DNA of 64,000 bases. Source: Oscillospiraceae bacterium. GTDB taxonomy: Bacteria > Bacillota > Clostridia > Oscillospirales > Ruminococcaceae. Positions 1 to 7,743 of the stretch are shown one piece after another (within the stretch, counting starts at the first letter, position 1; each line of letters opens with the position of its first letter). The position numbers were made by a program, and so were the translations under genes. Under the pieces are notes generated by a model that worked only from the letters and a program-made list of their open reading frames with translations, was not told the origin of the DNA and made no database searches. Location: positions 1-64,000 of the forward strand of contig JALEJQ010000026.1 in the NCBI GenBank assembly GCA_022769565.1, in the 5' to 3' direction.

Positions 1-70
1 TTGACAGGCGTGATCTCCCCCTGTGAGGGGAGGTGTCACGAAGTGACAGAGGGGCTGACCGACAGACCAG
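1..70. repeat. Palindrome-rich intergenic sequence at window edge
   Basis: Two short inverted repeats lie back to back: CTCCCC...GGGGAG around 15-32 and GTGTCAC-GAA-GTGACA around 33-49. No reading frame is supported. They may be the 3' end signal of a gene that lies before the window, or a member of the intergenic repeat families seen elsewhere here. The left boundary is outside the window. Confidence 0.4.
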
Positions 71-90
71 CCTGCCTGCGGTCGTCTTCA

Positions 91-108
91 AGGTAAACAA
101 GTTTACCT
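91..108. promoter_or_regulatory. Inverted repeat AGGTAAAC-AA-GTTTACCT
   Basis: A perfect 8-bp inverted repeat with a 2-bp centre. Such symmetric sites are usual for LacI/GalR-type or other dimeric regulators, but this one is about 270 bp before the promoter of the transport cluster, so a role there is only inferred. Confidence 0.35.
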
Positions 109-136
109 GATTGGACGTATTCTATCCGCCGTCTTT

Positions 137-182
137 ATCCATAGAACAAATGGTTATTAGTATTAATCCATAGAACAAATGG
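137..182. repeat. 17-bp direct repeat, 29-bp period, with MITE-end remnant
   Basis: ATCCATAGAACAAATGG occurs at 137-153 and again at 166-182. Between them, and reaching into the second copy, TGGTTATTAGTATTAATC at 151-168 equals the right end of the 105-bp palindromic element found at 44302-44406. It looks like a remnant of that element. Confidence 0.5.
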
Positions 183-286
183 GAATTGGTATAAAAAGCA
201 AAGACAAGCCATATCAATTAATAAAAACGCAATATTTTGTGCAGTTTGACGATTAGAGGCTTTTGTATGTGGTTCATATGACCAAT

Positions 287-300
287 CTAAAACGTTTTAG
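287..300. promoter_or_regulatory. Perfect 14-bp palindrome, LacI-type operator candidate
   Basis: CTAAAACGTTTTAG is a perfect palindrome with a central CG, the usual form of LacI/GalR-family operators in Firmicutes. It lies 74 bp before the -35 box at 375. No LacI-family gene is in the window, so the regulator would act in trans. The palindrome is seen; the regulator is inferred. Confidence 0.45.
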
Positions 301-374
301 TTGATGTGTTTAAAGCAAATTAAGTCGGAAATATGAACAAAAACAGAATTATAGACAAAATCAATTTAACAACC

Positions 375-403
375 TTGACAACCCTTATGCAAATTGATAT
401 AAT
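375..403 (+). promoter_or_regulatory. Promoter of the transport cluster
   Basis: TTGACA (375-380), a 17-bp spacer and TATAAT (398-403) form a consensus vegetative promoter. Transcription would start near 410, leaving an untranslated leader of about 230 nt. Inside it TGTGTAC (434-440) and GTACACA (468-474) can pair with a bulge, a possible structure or operator. Nothing else in 1-643 was identified. Confidence 0.75.
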
Positions 404-643
404 TATAATACAACTCAGTATTTTTTCAGTTATTGTGTACATAACTTTTATGCGACAAACACATAAAGTACACATTTCTGTATATGGTTAAGAAAACGCA
501 AGGGCATTTTGCCGGGCGGCGTTTACGGAGGGGTCTTGGGCTGCGGTCTGAACATAAAATAACTGCTTCACATGAATCAGCTCTTTCCTATTGAGTTAGA
601 CAAAACAGATATTTGCGATTTTATATGAAAGGTGGTCTATCTG

Positions 644-3571
644 TTGTCGAAAAAAACAAATATAAGGAGAACTTTGTCGGCTGTAATAGCGCTGATACTC
701 AGCGTTTCAATGATCTCTGCGGTTCCTGCTTACGCAGACGAAGGCGGTTCGGACTCCGCTGCGGCTCAGACCGGTTCTTCGGCCGATTCTTCCGGCGAGG
801 AAGAGACCTCGCTGTTCGTTAAACAAAAAACCTACAGCGAATATTATGACGAGATTGCCGGAATGGCCCGTCCCGACAAGGAAGCATATCTGACATATGT
901 CGGCGCTTCTTCCGATGCAAAGGTCGAGGTCGGAAGCTATGAGGGCAAGGATAACGTTATTATCTGGTCAAATGAAGAGGGTACCCTTGATTTTGAGGTG
1001 GACGTACCCAAGACGGGCGCTTACAGCATTGAAATGTCCTATTATCAGATAGAGGGCAGCTCAACTATCTCGGAGGTGTCGGTGCTTCTTGACGGCGAAT
1101 CACCCTATGACACCGCTAACCGTGTTAACATTCCGAGAATATGGACAAACAAATATCCCATTTCTACCGACTCAAAGGATAACGAAATTCGTCCTCCTCA
1201 GGTGGAAATGCCTATGTGGACGAAAACCGCTTTCAAGGACGAGGACGGTCTTTTTAACGAACCTCTCCTTTTTGCCCTTGATGAAGGCAAGCATACTATC
1301 TCTATTCAGTCGGAAAGAGCTATGATTGCGATCGAATATATCAAGCTCTATAACGAAAAAGGCTATGAGGCATATGTGAAGCCCTCCGACAGCGACCTTG
1401 CGAAAAACGCAGGCGCAGAGCCTATAAAGGTTCAGGGCGAGCATTATGTGTACACCAACTCACAGACCCTTTTCCCTACATACGACAGAGGAAATTACCT
1501 TGTTGAACCCTCTCACCCCACAAAGCAGCGTTATAATACGGTGGGCGACGGTACTTGGTCTAACTCCGGCGATACTATTTACTGGGAAGTAAATGTTGAG
1601 ACCGCAGGATATTACAAGGTAAATCTCAAGACCCGTCAGAACGAGCTGAGAGGTCTTTTCAGTAACAGAAGACTTTATATCGACGGAGAAGTTCCCTCCG
1701 ACGCTTTTGCCGATATTAAGTTCTACTACAGCAGCGATTGGGTATCGGTAGTTCCCGAGGATGAAAACGGCGACCCTGCTTACATTTATCTTGACGCAGG
1801 AAAGCATATCCTCGCCCTTGAGTGTATCCCCGGCGAAATAGGTGAATATATGCGTAAGCTGGACAGCATCGTTTACGAAGCTAACCAGTATTATATGCAG
1901 ATCCTTATGATAACCGGTCCTACACCCGATAAGTACACCGATTACTACGTTCACAGAGAGATACCCGAGCTTCTCGGCGTATTTACAAGACTTTCCGTAG
2001 AACTCAGAGAGATCCGTGCGGCTATTGAAGAGATAGCAGGTATCGAAGGCTCCGAAGCTGCGGCTCTGGACCGTCTTGCAGATGTTCTGGACAAGTGCGT
2101 TAAGAAGCCTAACAAGATCCCCGACTATATTTCTTCAAGCGGCATCAAGGACAACGTTTCCGCTGTTTCCTCATGGATGCGCCAGTACAGAAAGCAGCCC
2201 TTGGAAGTTGATTTCATCGAGCTCGTTCCTGCGGATCAGAAGGTAACTTCCTCCAGGAAAAACTTTTTCAAGAGCCTCGCCTTCAACACCAAGGCTCTTT
2301 GGGGCTCGTTCTTTGAGGATTACACCGTTCTTTCCGATGTTACTGCTGACTCCATCAACGTCTGGGTCGGAATCGGACGTGACCAGACCAACGTTATCAA
2401 GCAGATGACGGATTCCGAGTTCTCTACAAATTATAACATTGACGTTTCGGTAAACCTTGTACAGGGTACTATTATGGAAGCAGTTCTTGCAGGAAAGGGT
2501 CCTGATGTTGCCCTCTTTATCGGCGGCGAATTCCCCGTAAACCTTGCTATAAGAGGTCTGCTCCAGCCTGTGAGCGATCTTGACGGCTTTGACGAGGTAA
2601 AGAAACGTTTCCAGAAAAATGCTATGGTTATGTACACCTACGATGACATGGTGTACGGCGTTCCCCTTACTCAGACCTTCCCCATGATGTTCTACCGTAA
2701 GGATATGCTTGCGGAAGTCGGCATTGCCGAGCCTCCCGCAACCTGGGATGAACTTATTGATATGCTGCCTGCACTTCAGAGAAAGTATATGCAGCCCGGT
2801 CTTGTTCTTCCCGGCAACGTAAACGGCACCGCTGTTTCACCTGCTACCGAATCCGGTCATACCTTCGCTCTCCTTATGCTCCAGAGCGGTACAAACTACT
2901 ACAACGAAAACCAGACAGCCACCAATTTTGACAGTCAGGCTGCAGTTGATGCTTTCGCTACATGGACTGATTTCTATAACGTTTACCAGTTCGATCAGTC
3001 CTATGACGCTTTCACTCGTTTCAGAACAGGTGAGGCTCCTATCGTTATACAGAACTACTGTACATTCTACAATCAGCTCAACACCGCCGCTCCCGAAATA
3101 AAGGGTCTGTGGGATTTCTGCCCCGTTCCCGGAACAGAGCAGGCAAATGGCAAGATCTCCAATGCGGCTAACTCCAACGGTTCCGGTGCTATCATCCTCA
3201 GAGACTGCAAGAACGTTGAAGCTGCTTGGACTTACATCAAGTGGTTCACAGAAACAGATACAATGGTTGAATACGGTCAGAACGTTGAGGGCGTTATGGG
3301 TCCTCTCGGACGTTTTGAATGCGCTAATATGGATGCTCTTGCAAAGCTTAACTGGTCCAAGAACGACCTTGACAAGATCTATGCTCAGATGAATCAGCTG
3401 GAGGAAATTCCTATTATTCCGTCTGCTTACGTTGTTACCCGAAGCATTATGAACGCTTTCCGTTCCGTTGTAAACGACAAGGAAAATCCGAGAGAAACAC
3501 TCAGACTTTACAATGTTGACATCAACAACGAAATTACGAGAAAACGTGAAAATCTCGGCTTGGAAACTTAA
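644..3571 (+). CDS. Extracellular solute-binding protein with N-terminal carbohydrate-binding-like modules
   Basis: A 975-residue surface protein that should capture a sugar or oligosaccharide for the permeases encoded next. The start is taken as TTG at 644, because AAAGGTGG lies 8 nt before it; a GTG at 632 in the same frame would sit inside that ribosome site. Residues 1-32 are a signal peptide ending near AYA. Residues about 85-230 and 245-410 look like two beta-sandwich modules (each has the GAY/GYY...V.L..DGE pattern of CBM-like folds). A helical linker (about 420-530) follows, then a family 1 solute-binding domain (about 565-960). Ordinary binding proteins are 400-550 residues, so this one is about twice as long. 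The sugar is not identifiable from sequence. Confidence 0.85.
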   Translation: MSKKTNIRRTLSAVIALILSVSMISAVPAYADEGGSDSAAAQTGSSADSSGEEETSLFVKQKTYSEYYDEIAGMARPDKEAYLTYVGASSDAKVEVGSYEGKDNVIIWSNEEGTLDFEVDVPKTGAYSIEMSYYQIEGSSTISEVSVLLDGESPYDTANRVNIPRIWTNKYPISTDSKDNEIRPPQVEMPMWTKTAFKDEDGLFNEPLLFALDEGKHTISIQSERAMIAIEYIKLYNEKGYEAYVKPSDSDLAKNAGAEPIKVQGEHYVYTNSQTLFPTYDRGNYLVEPSHPTKQRYNTVGDGTWSNSGDTIYWEVNVETAGYYKVNLKTRQNELRGLFSNRRLYIDGEVPSDAFADIKFYYSSDWVSVVPEDENGDPAYIYLDAGKHILALECIPGEIGEYMRKLDSIVYEANQYYMQILMITGPTPDKYTDYYVHREIPELLGVFTRLSVELREIRAAIEEIAGIEGSEAAALDRLADVLDKCVKKPNKIPDYISSSGIKDNVSAVSSWMRQYRKQPLEVDFIELVPADQKVTSSRKNFFKSLAFNTKALWGSFFEDYTVLSDVTADSINVWVGIGRDQTNVIKQMTDSEFSTNYNIDVSVNLVQGTIMEAVLAGKGPDVALFIGGEFPVNLAIRGLLQPVSDLDGFDEVKKRFQKNAMVMYTYDDMVYGVPLTQTFPMMFYRKDMLAEVGIAEPPATWDELIDMLPALQRKYMQPGLVLPGNVNGTAVSPATESGHTFALLMLQSGTNYYNENQTATNFDSQAAVDAFATWTDFYNVYQFDQSYDAFTRFRTGEAPIVIQNYCTFYNQLNTAAPEIKGLWDFCPVPGTEQANGKISNAANSNGSGAIILRDCKNVEAAWTYIKWFTETDTMVEYGQNVEGVMGPLGRFECANMDALAKLNWSKNDLDKIYAQMNQLEEIPIIPSAYVVTRSIMNAFRSVVNDKENPRETLRLYNVDINNEITRKRENLGLET

Positions 3572-3588
3572 GGATCGGAGGGTTAATT

Positions 3589-4554
3589 TTGGCTGAACAA
3601 ACTCAGAAAAAGGAAATTTTGCTGAGAAGCGAACAGAAGCATTCCTTTAAGGAAAATGTCCGTTATACGCTTCACGAAATGAACAGGAACAAAATGTGCT
3701 ACGTTATGCTTGCGCCTTTTATGATCTTCTTTATCCTGTTCACAGTAATCCCTGTTATAATGTCGCTCCCTATGGGCTTCACCGATTTCGATATGGCGCA
3801 TTTTCCGCCTAAGTTTATCGGACTTCAGAACTTTTACACCATGTTCGTTGAGGACGATGTTTTCATCGGCTCAATAAGAACAACACTTATTTTCGCCATT
3901 TTCACGGGTCCTCTCAGCTATGCACTCAGCTTCCTGCTTGCATGGCTCATCAACGAGCTTCATCCCGTGCTCAAGACGGTGTTCACACTTATCTTCTATG
4001 CACCGTCAATGGCAGGTAACATCTACTTCGTATGGCAGCTCATCTTCTCGGGCGACTCATACGGCTACCTTAATGCGTTCCTTTCTTCCCTTGGCATCAC
4101 TACAGGCGCTATTCAGTGGCTGACGGACGCTAACTACGTTCTCCCCTGCGTTATCGTAGTTCAGCTCTGGGTTTCAATGGGCGCAGGCTTCCTTGCTCTC
4201 CGTGCAGGCTTCCAGAGCATCGACAAGTCCATGTACGAGGCAGGCGCTATCGAGGGCATCAAGAACCGTACTCAGGAGCTTATCTATATCACTATCCCTT
4301 CAATGGGTCCGCAGCTTATGTTCGCTGCCGTTATGCAGATAGTTTCCTCCTTCACGGTAGATATCGTTGGTCGTTCCCTCGCAGGCTTCCCTTCCACGGA
4401 CTACAAGGTACACACGATTATGACTCACGCATTCGACTACGGCTGGGTACGTTACGAAATGGGCTACGCTTCCGCTATATGCTTCGTCCTTTTCGTTGTA
4501 ATGCTTCTCTGCAACAAGCTGATAAGCAAGATACTCGGCAAATATATGAACTAA
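3589..4554 (+). CDS. Sugar ABC transporter permease, MalF type (first pair)
   Basis: A 321-residue inner-membrane permease of the carbohydrate ABC importer family (binding-protein-dependent transport component). About six membrane segments are visible, the first near residues 40-64. The EAA loop that docks the ATPase is seen near residue 217 (EAGAIEG then about 12 residues to IPSMGP). It starts with TTG 7 nt after GGAGGG and only 18 nt after the binding-protein gene, so both are on one transcript. With the next gene it forms the first of two permease pairs in this cluster. No ATPase gene is nearby; in Firmicutes a shared MsmK-like ATPase often serves several such importers. Confidence 0.9.
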   Translation: MAEQTQKKEILLRSEQKHSFKENVRYTLHEMNRNKMCYVMLAPFMIFFILFTVIPVIMSLPMGFTDFDMAHFPPKFIGLQNFYTMFVEDDVFIGSIRTTLIFAIFTGPLSYALSFLLAWLINELHPVLKTVFTLIFYAPSMAGNIYFVWQLIFSGDSYGYLNAFLSSLGITTGAIQWLTDANYVLPCVIVVQLWVSMGAGFLALRAGFQSIDKSMYEAGAIEGIKNRTQELIYITIPSMGPQLMFAAVMQIVSSFTVDIVGRSLAGFPSTDYKVHTIMTHAFDYGWVRYEMGYASAICFVLFVVMLLCNKLISKILGKYMN

Positions 4555-4572
4555 GTTAGGGGTGAGATCATA

Positions 4573-5544
4573 ATGGCTAAAAAAGAATTGAAGCCTTCTC
4601 AGATTCAGGCTCAGATCGAAGCTGAGAACGCTGCCGCTCTTGAAGCGCTGAGAAAGCGCCGCGAAAAAGAACACCGCAAAATGGAAAAGTCCAAGGGCAC
4701 CAACAAGCGTGTCGGCAAGTCCTGGACAAACGACATCGGTATTTTTCTTCTTCTTACATTCCTGGGCTTGTTTATGATCGCTCCTATTTATATTGCGATC
4801 GTTACATCCCTCAAGCCTGTGCAGGAGATCTTTATCATGCCGCCTAAGCTTTATGCTATTAACCCGACGACAGATAACTTCAAGGATCTTTTCCAGGTTG
4901 CGAACAACTCTTGGGTGCCTTTCTCAAGAAACGTATTCAACAGCTTGTTCGTTACGGTCACTGCTACCGTACTTCACGTTGTATTTGCCTGCATGGCTTC
5001 ATTTATCCTTGCAAAGTGCAAATTCCCGGGCGTTAAGCTGATAAACAAAGTGGTCGTAATTGCGCTCCTCTTCAACAGCACAGTTACATACATCATGCAG
5101 TATATCGTTATGGCAAAGCTCGGTATGATCAACACATATTCTGCTCTTATCCTTCCCCTTATCGCTACCTCAATGGGTCTTTACCTTATGATCAACAGCG
5201 TTGGACAGATACCCGACGCTATGATAGAGGCAGCTAAGGTGGACGGCGCAGGTCTGATGCGTATATGCTGGCAGGTAGTAATGCCGAACTCAAAACCCGC
5301 AATAATGACAATTATCATCTTCCAGTTCCAGGCTGCGTGGAATTCGACCGGCGGCAATCTCGTTTATGATGAGGCGCTCAAAACCATTCCTACGGTCGTT
5401 CAGCAGATCGCAGCAGCAGGTATCGCACGACAGGGCGCTATCGCAGCTTCCGCAGTTGTGCTTATGATACCTCCTCTTGCAATATTCATTGCAGCTCAGA
5501 GTAACGTTATGGAAACAATGGCTCACGCCGGTATGAAAGATTAA
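4573..5544 (+). CDS. Sugar ABC transporter permease, MalG type (first pair)
   Basis: The 323-residue partner permease. Residues 1-48 are an unusually long, charged, helical cytoplasmic extension (many K, E, R), then about six membrane segments follow. The EAA loop is at about residue 217 (MIEAAKVDGAG...MPNSKP). It begins 18 nt after the MalF-type gene with a GGGGTGAGA-type ribosome site. The role is to form the translocation pore with the preceding permease. Substrate unknown. Confidence 0.9.
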   Translation: MAKKELKPSQIQAQIEAENAAALEALRKRREKEHRKMEKSKGTNKRVGKSWTNDIGIFLLLTFLGLFMIAPIYIAIVTSLKPVQEIFIMPPKLYAINPTTDNFKDLFQVANNSWVPFSRNVFNSLFVTVTATVLHVVFACMASFILAKCKFPGVKLINKVVVIALLFNSTVTYIMQYIVMAKLGMINTYSALILPLIATSMGLYLMINSVGQIPDAMIEAAKVDGAGLMRICWQVVMPNSKPAIMTIIIFQFQAAWNSTGGNLVYDEALKTIPTVVQQIAAAGIARQGAIAASAVVLMIPPLAIFIAAQSNVMETMAHAGMKD

Positions 5545-5598
5545 TAATCTTCAGACTAATTTTCAGGCAATGAGCATAAATTCGGAAAGGGTGATAAT

Positions 5599-7086
5599 AT
5601 GTCAGGCTTGAAAAAGCTTATTTCACTGGTTTCGGCCGCTGCGATAACAATTTCTGTTTGCGCAGTAAGCGCTTCGGCGACCGAGGCTTATGACCCTTAC
5701 AACTATGACAGATGGGGCGATCCTATCGCTTCTCAGGCAGGCTATACTGCAGACTATTTCGTAAGCGGTGACGATATTGGCGTTGGTTCCTTCAACGAAC
5801 CTGCAGACCTGTTCGTTTCCCACGATGACCTTATGTACATAGTTGACAAGGGCAATAACAGAATCGTTGTGACAGATATGGACTTCAATCTCGTTAGAGT
5901 AATGGATACCTTTACCTACGAGGGAGAGACTACCACGCTGAAAAAACCTACAGGCGTTTTCGTTGACCAGTACAGAGATGATATTTACATCGCAGACAAC
6001 GAAAACGAGCGTGTTATCAAGTGCGACAAGGACGGAAATATCAGCATGATCTTCGGCAGACCCGAAACAGAGCTGTATTCCTCCGACCTTACCTACAACC
6101 CCAACAAGGTTATCGTTGATAAAGCCGGAAATGTTTACGTTGTTGTTAAATCCGTTACAAGAGGTGCCGTTATGTTTGATGCAAACGGCAAATTCCTCGG
6201 ATACTACGGCGCAAACAGAGTTGAACAGACCGCTGAGGTTCTTGCAAACGCTTTCTGGAACCTTATTTCCACCGAAGAGCAGCGTCTCCGCAGCACAAAG
6301 TCAACTCCTATCGGATTCTCAAACTTCGATATTGACGATATGGGCTTTATCTATACCGTTACGGAGTCAACGGAGACCACTACCGACCTTGTAAAGAAGC
6401 TGAACCCCGAGGGCAACAACATCCTTGACTCTCTCGGCGTTGACAATGAGTTCCAGTTCGGCGACAAGAGCCCGACCTACTACTCCATCTACGCAAAGAA
6501 CTCAAGCCTTGTTGATATCGACATCGGTCCTAACGGCGAGCTGAACATTCTGGACTTCCAGCACGGACGTATCTTCCAGTACGACAAGGAATGCTGGCTC
6601 CTGTTCATAATGGGCGGCACCGGCGAACAGCTTGGCACCTTCCGTTCCGCTGCCGCTATCGAAAGCTACGACAACAAGCTTTATGTTCTCGATTCCCGTA
6701 AAAATGCGCTGACAGTATTCACAAGAACAGCGTTCGGCGAGATCGTTACGGAAGCGGCTAACCTTTATAACGACGGTAAATATGAAGAATCCCTTGAACC
6801 TTGGCAGAACGTTCTTAAATACGACGGAAACTACCGCCGTGCTTACATCGGAATCGGCAACGCTCTCTTTAACAGAGGCGATTACGAAGAGGCTATGGAG
6901 TACTTCAAGATCTCCATCAGCCGCGGACGCTATAACAGAGCTTACGAGGGCTACAGAGATATATGGCTGAAGGCTCACTTTACGGCAATAATCGTTGTTC
7001 TGATAGTTGTTATCGTTCTTCTGATAGTTTTAGGAAAACTGAAGAAAAAGGGCAAGCTGAATTTTCTGAGAAAGGGCGGTGCTTGA
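5599..7086 (+). CDS. Secreted NHL-repeat/TPR protein with C-terminal membrane anchor
   Basis: A 495-residue protein. A signal peptide covers residues 1-28 (ending ASA). Residues about 50-370 contain NHL-like blades (for example GSFNEPADLFVS, MYIVDKGNNRIVV, DIYIADNENERVI), which fold as a beta-propeller. Residues about 385-445 hold two TPR-like helical pairs. A single hydrophobic helix near 460-480 and a lysine-rich tail anchor it with a short cytoplasmic end. It follows the permease gene by 54 nt and precedes the YIP1-like gene with 1 nt between. A propeller on the outer face suggests ligand or protein docking at the importer, which is inference. Proteins of this shape are known next to DUF5696/ABC clusters in Clostridia and Paenibacillus, without assigned function. 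Confidence 0.8.
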   Translation: MSGLKKLISLVSAAAITISVCAVSASATEAYDPYNYDRWGDPIASQAGYTADYFVSGDDIGVGSFNEPADLFVSHDDLMYIVDKGNNRIVVTDMDFNLVRVMDTFTYEGETTTLKKPTGVFVDQYRDDIYIADNENERVIKCDKDGNISMIFGRPETELYSSDLTYNPNKVIVDKAGNVYVVVKSVTRGAVMFDANGKFLGYYGANRVEQTAEVLANAFWNLISTEEQRLRSTKSTPIGFSNFDIDDMGFIYTVTESTETTTDLVKKLNPEGNNILDSLGVDNEFQFGDKSPTYYSIYAKNSSLVDIDIGPNGELNILDFQHGRIFQYDKECWLLFIMGGTGEQLGTFRSAAAIESYDNKLYVLDSRKNALTVFTRTAFGEIVTEAANLYNDGKYEESLEPWQNVLKYDGNYRRAYIGIGNALFNRGDYEEAMEYFKISISRGRYNRAYEGYRDIWLKAHFTAIIVVLIVVIVLLIVLGKLKKKGKLNFLRKGGA

Positions 7087-7087
7087 T

Positions 7088-7717
7088 ATGCTGGATTTAA
7101 CTCAGGGACAATTTGTTAAACACGTTATAACGCACCCCTTTGAGGGCTTCGAGGATCTGCGCTGGAAGAAAAAAGGCTCAATGAAGATAGCTTTCGTTAT
7201 CGTCTGCCTCCTCTTTATACAGCAGATCGCTTACAGCAGACTTTACGGTTTCCAGTATTATTCCGATTACGACAAAATTTTCAACATAGTTCCTTACATT
7301 TTCAAAAGTTTCGTGCTTTTCGGTGTATGGGTAGTTGCAAACTGGGCAATGTGTACTCTCTTCGACGGAGAGGGTTCAATGAAGAACATATTTATTTACA
7401 GCGCTTACGCTTTAGTGCCGTACATAGCCGGTTACCTTATCGGAACGGTGCTTTCCCACTTCCTCATCAAGGATGAATACATCTTCATCCAGGCCTTTGA
7501 GATACTGGGAACCTGCTGGTCTTTCGTGCTTGTGCTGTCGGCAATGAAAGCTGTGCATCAGTTCAGCTTCGGAAAGACGGTTGCGCTTATCCTGCTGACT
7601 ATTGTGGCTATGATAGCTATACTGTTCCTGCTTGTTCTTCTGCTTACACTGTTCCAGCAGGTACTCATATTCGTATTCTCTATCTATACAGAGCTTTCTT
7701 ACAGATTAAGAGTCTGA
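7088..7717 (+). CDS. YIP1-family multispanning membrane protein
   Basis: A 209-residue protein with about five membrane segments (near 37-55, 70-90, 110-130, 140-160, 168-195) and a short charged N-terminus. It resembles the YIP1 family of bacterial membrane proteins, whose function is unknown. ATG at 7088 is preferred because AAAGGGCGG lies 8 nt before it; the GTG at 7079 would overlap that site. It sits between the anchored propeller gene and the DUF5696-like gene, so it may be a membrane partner of this cluster rather than a transporter component. Confidence 0.75.
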   Translation: MLDLTQGQFVKHVITHPFEGFEDLRWKKKGSMKIAFVIVCLLFIQQIAYSRLYGFQYYSDYDKIFNIVPYIFKSFVLFGVWVVANWAMCTLFDGEGSMKNIFIYSAYALVPYIAGYLIGTVLSHFLIKDEYIFIQAFEILGTCWSFVLVLSAMKAVHQFSFGKTVALILLTIVAMIAILFLLVLLLTLFQQVLIFVFSIYTELSYRLRV

Positions 7718-7743
7718 TTTTATACTGAAAAGTGGTGAAACAA

